Assembly: GCF_004297405.1 (NCBI RefSeq)
Contig: NZ_SCVC01000012.1
Coordinates: 186,001-250,000, forward strand
Reading direction: 5' to 3'
Length of the DNA: 64,000 nucleotides
DNA from: Reyranella sp.
Lineage (GTDB): Bacteria; Pseudomonadota; Alphaproteobacteria; Reyranellales; Reyranellaceae
Below are positions 63,841-64,000 of this stretch, piece by piece (position 1 is the stretch's first letter; each line of letters starts with the position of its first letter). Under the pieces are notes generated by a model that saw only the letters and a program-made list of their open reading frames with translations, was not told where the DNA came from and made no database searches. The position numbers were made by a program, and so were the translations under genes.

Positions 63841-64000
63841 ATGCGTAGCATTGGAATAGGACGTCGGACGGCACTTGCAGGGAGTGCCGCATTGGCGGGA
63901 GCGTCGTTGATCAGGCCGCGGGAAGCGCGGGCCGCGAAGGCACTCACGGTGGTGCTCGAATCCGAGGTCACCATCCTCGATCCCCATGTCATCACGGCGA
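63841..64000 (+). CDS. 5' end of a peptide/opine-type ABC transporter binding protein (SBP family 5), cut by the window edge
   Basis: The frame begins MRSIGIGRRTALAGSAALAG, a twin-arginine type signal (GRRTA), and the mature start KALTVVLESEVTILDPHVIT is typical of family 5 solute-binding proteins (DppA/OppA/GsiB group). Only 53 codons are visible. GGGGAAGAGGAACAG lies before the ATG. Confidence 0.75.
   Translation, partial: MRSIGIGRRTALAGSAALAGASLIRPREARAAKALTVVLESEVTILDPHVITA

Overview
The window is GC-rich, densely coded DNA from a bacterial chromosome, most likely an alphaproteobacterium. Lineage markers are the PhyR-NepR-EcfG general stress response, a GapR (DUF2312) protein, a DUF1244 protein, ClpS, a 41-residue ribosomal protein L36 and a CpaA-type prepilin peptidase. 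Tripartite tricarboxylate (Tct/Bug) transport genes and many small-acid catabolic genes suggest a free-living heterotroph of the Rhodospirillales or Hyphomicrobiales (a Reyranella-like genome would fit, but that is a guess). No tRNA, rRNA, CRISPR array, insertion sequence or prophage is visible. The only stretch above 300 bases without an intact gene is about 2054-2966, which holds a decayed TauE/SafE transporter gene and a small cluster of direct repeats.

Layout. 1-2053: TctA and TctB permease subunits and the first codons of a further gene, all on the minus strand. 2967-5513: a phosphotransferase and TetR regulator pair, then a caspase-fold lipoprotein. 5522-7553: minus-strand RidA and acyl-CoA ligase genes. 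7656-16288: a long plus-strand run with a Bug binding protein, HyuA and HyuB, and a complete ABC importer (binding protein, double-domain permease, ATPase). 16285-22229: mixed single genes (TauD dioxygenase, GST, HpaB-like oxygenase, ClpS, hydrolase, MaoC, VOC, GlcG-like). 22356-23304: a membrane protein and MarR regulator with a candidate operator. 23392-23672: rpmJ with promoter, leader hairpin and terminator. 23694-28294: glycolate oxidase glcDEF and a TPR protein. 28362-33508: amidohydrolase, giant DUF2339 membrane protein and PaaK-like ligase.

33858-40600 is a tightly packed seven-gene minus-strand operon: glycerate 2-kinase, a GFA zinc protein, the four-gene threonate/erythronate cassette (otnK, otnC, otnI, ltnD) and pyruvate kinase. 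Its products lead to dihydroxyacetone phosphate, 2-phosphoglycerate and finally pyruvate. 40630-44042 holds housekeeping and hypothetical genes including gapR. 44051-48261 carries two unrelated types of NADP-isocitrate dehydrogenase next to each other. 49268-52473 encodes a LysM protein and phosphatidylethanolamine synthesis (psd, pssA, and a second CDP-alcohol transferase). 52684-53384 is an isolated Flp pilin and prepilin peptidase.

The most interesting part is 53455-63738, a general stress response island. It has NepR, two EcfG-type sigma factors, PhyR, a HisKA_2-type sensor kinase whose ATP-binding N box has lost its canonical asparagine, a hybrid kinase with two receivers, two CsbD proteins (one cytoplasmic, one with a signal peptide), and several small stress-type genes. 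Two paralogous secreted proteins of unknown function lie on either side of it. I found five sites that match or nearly match the EcfG promoter pattern GGAAC-N16/17-CGTT, and four of them lie just upstream of a small gene.
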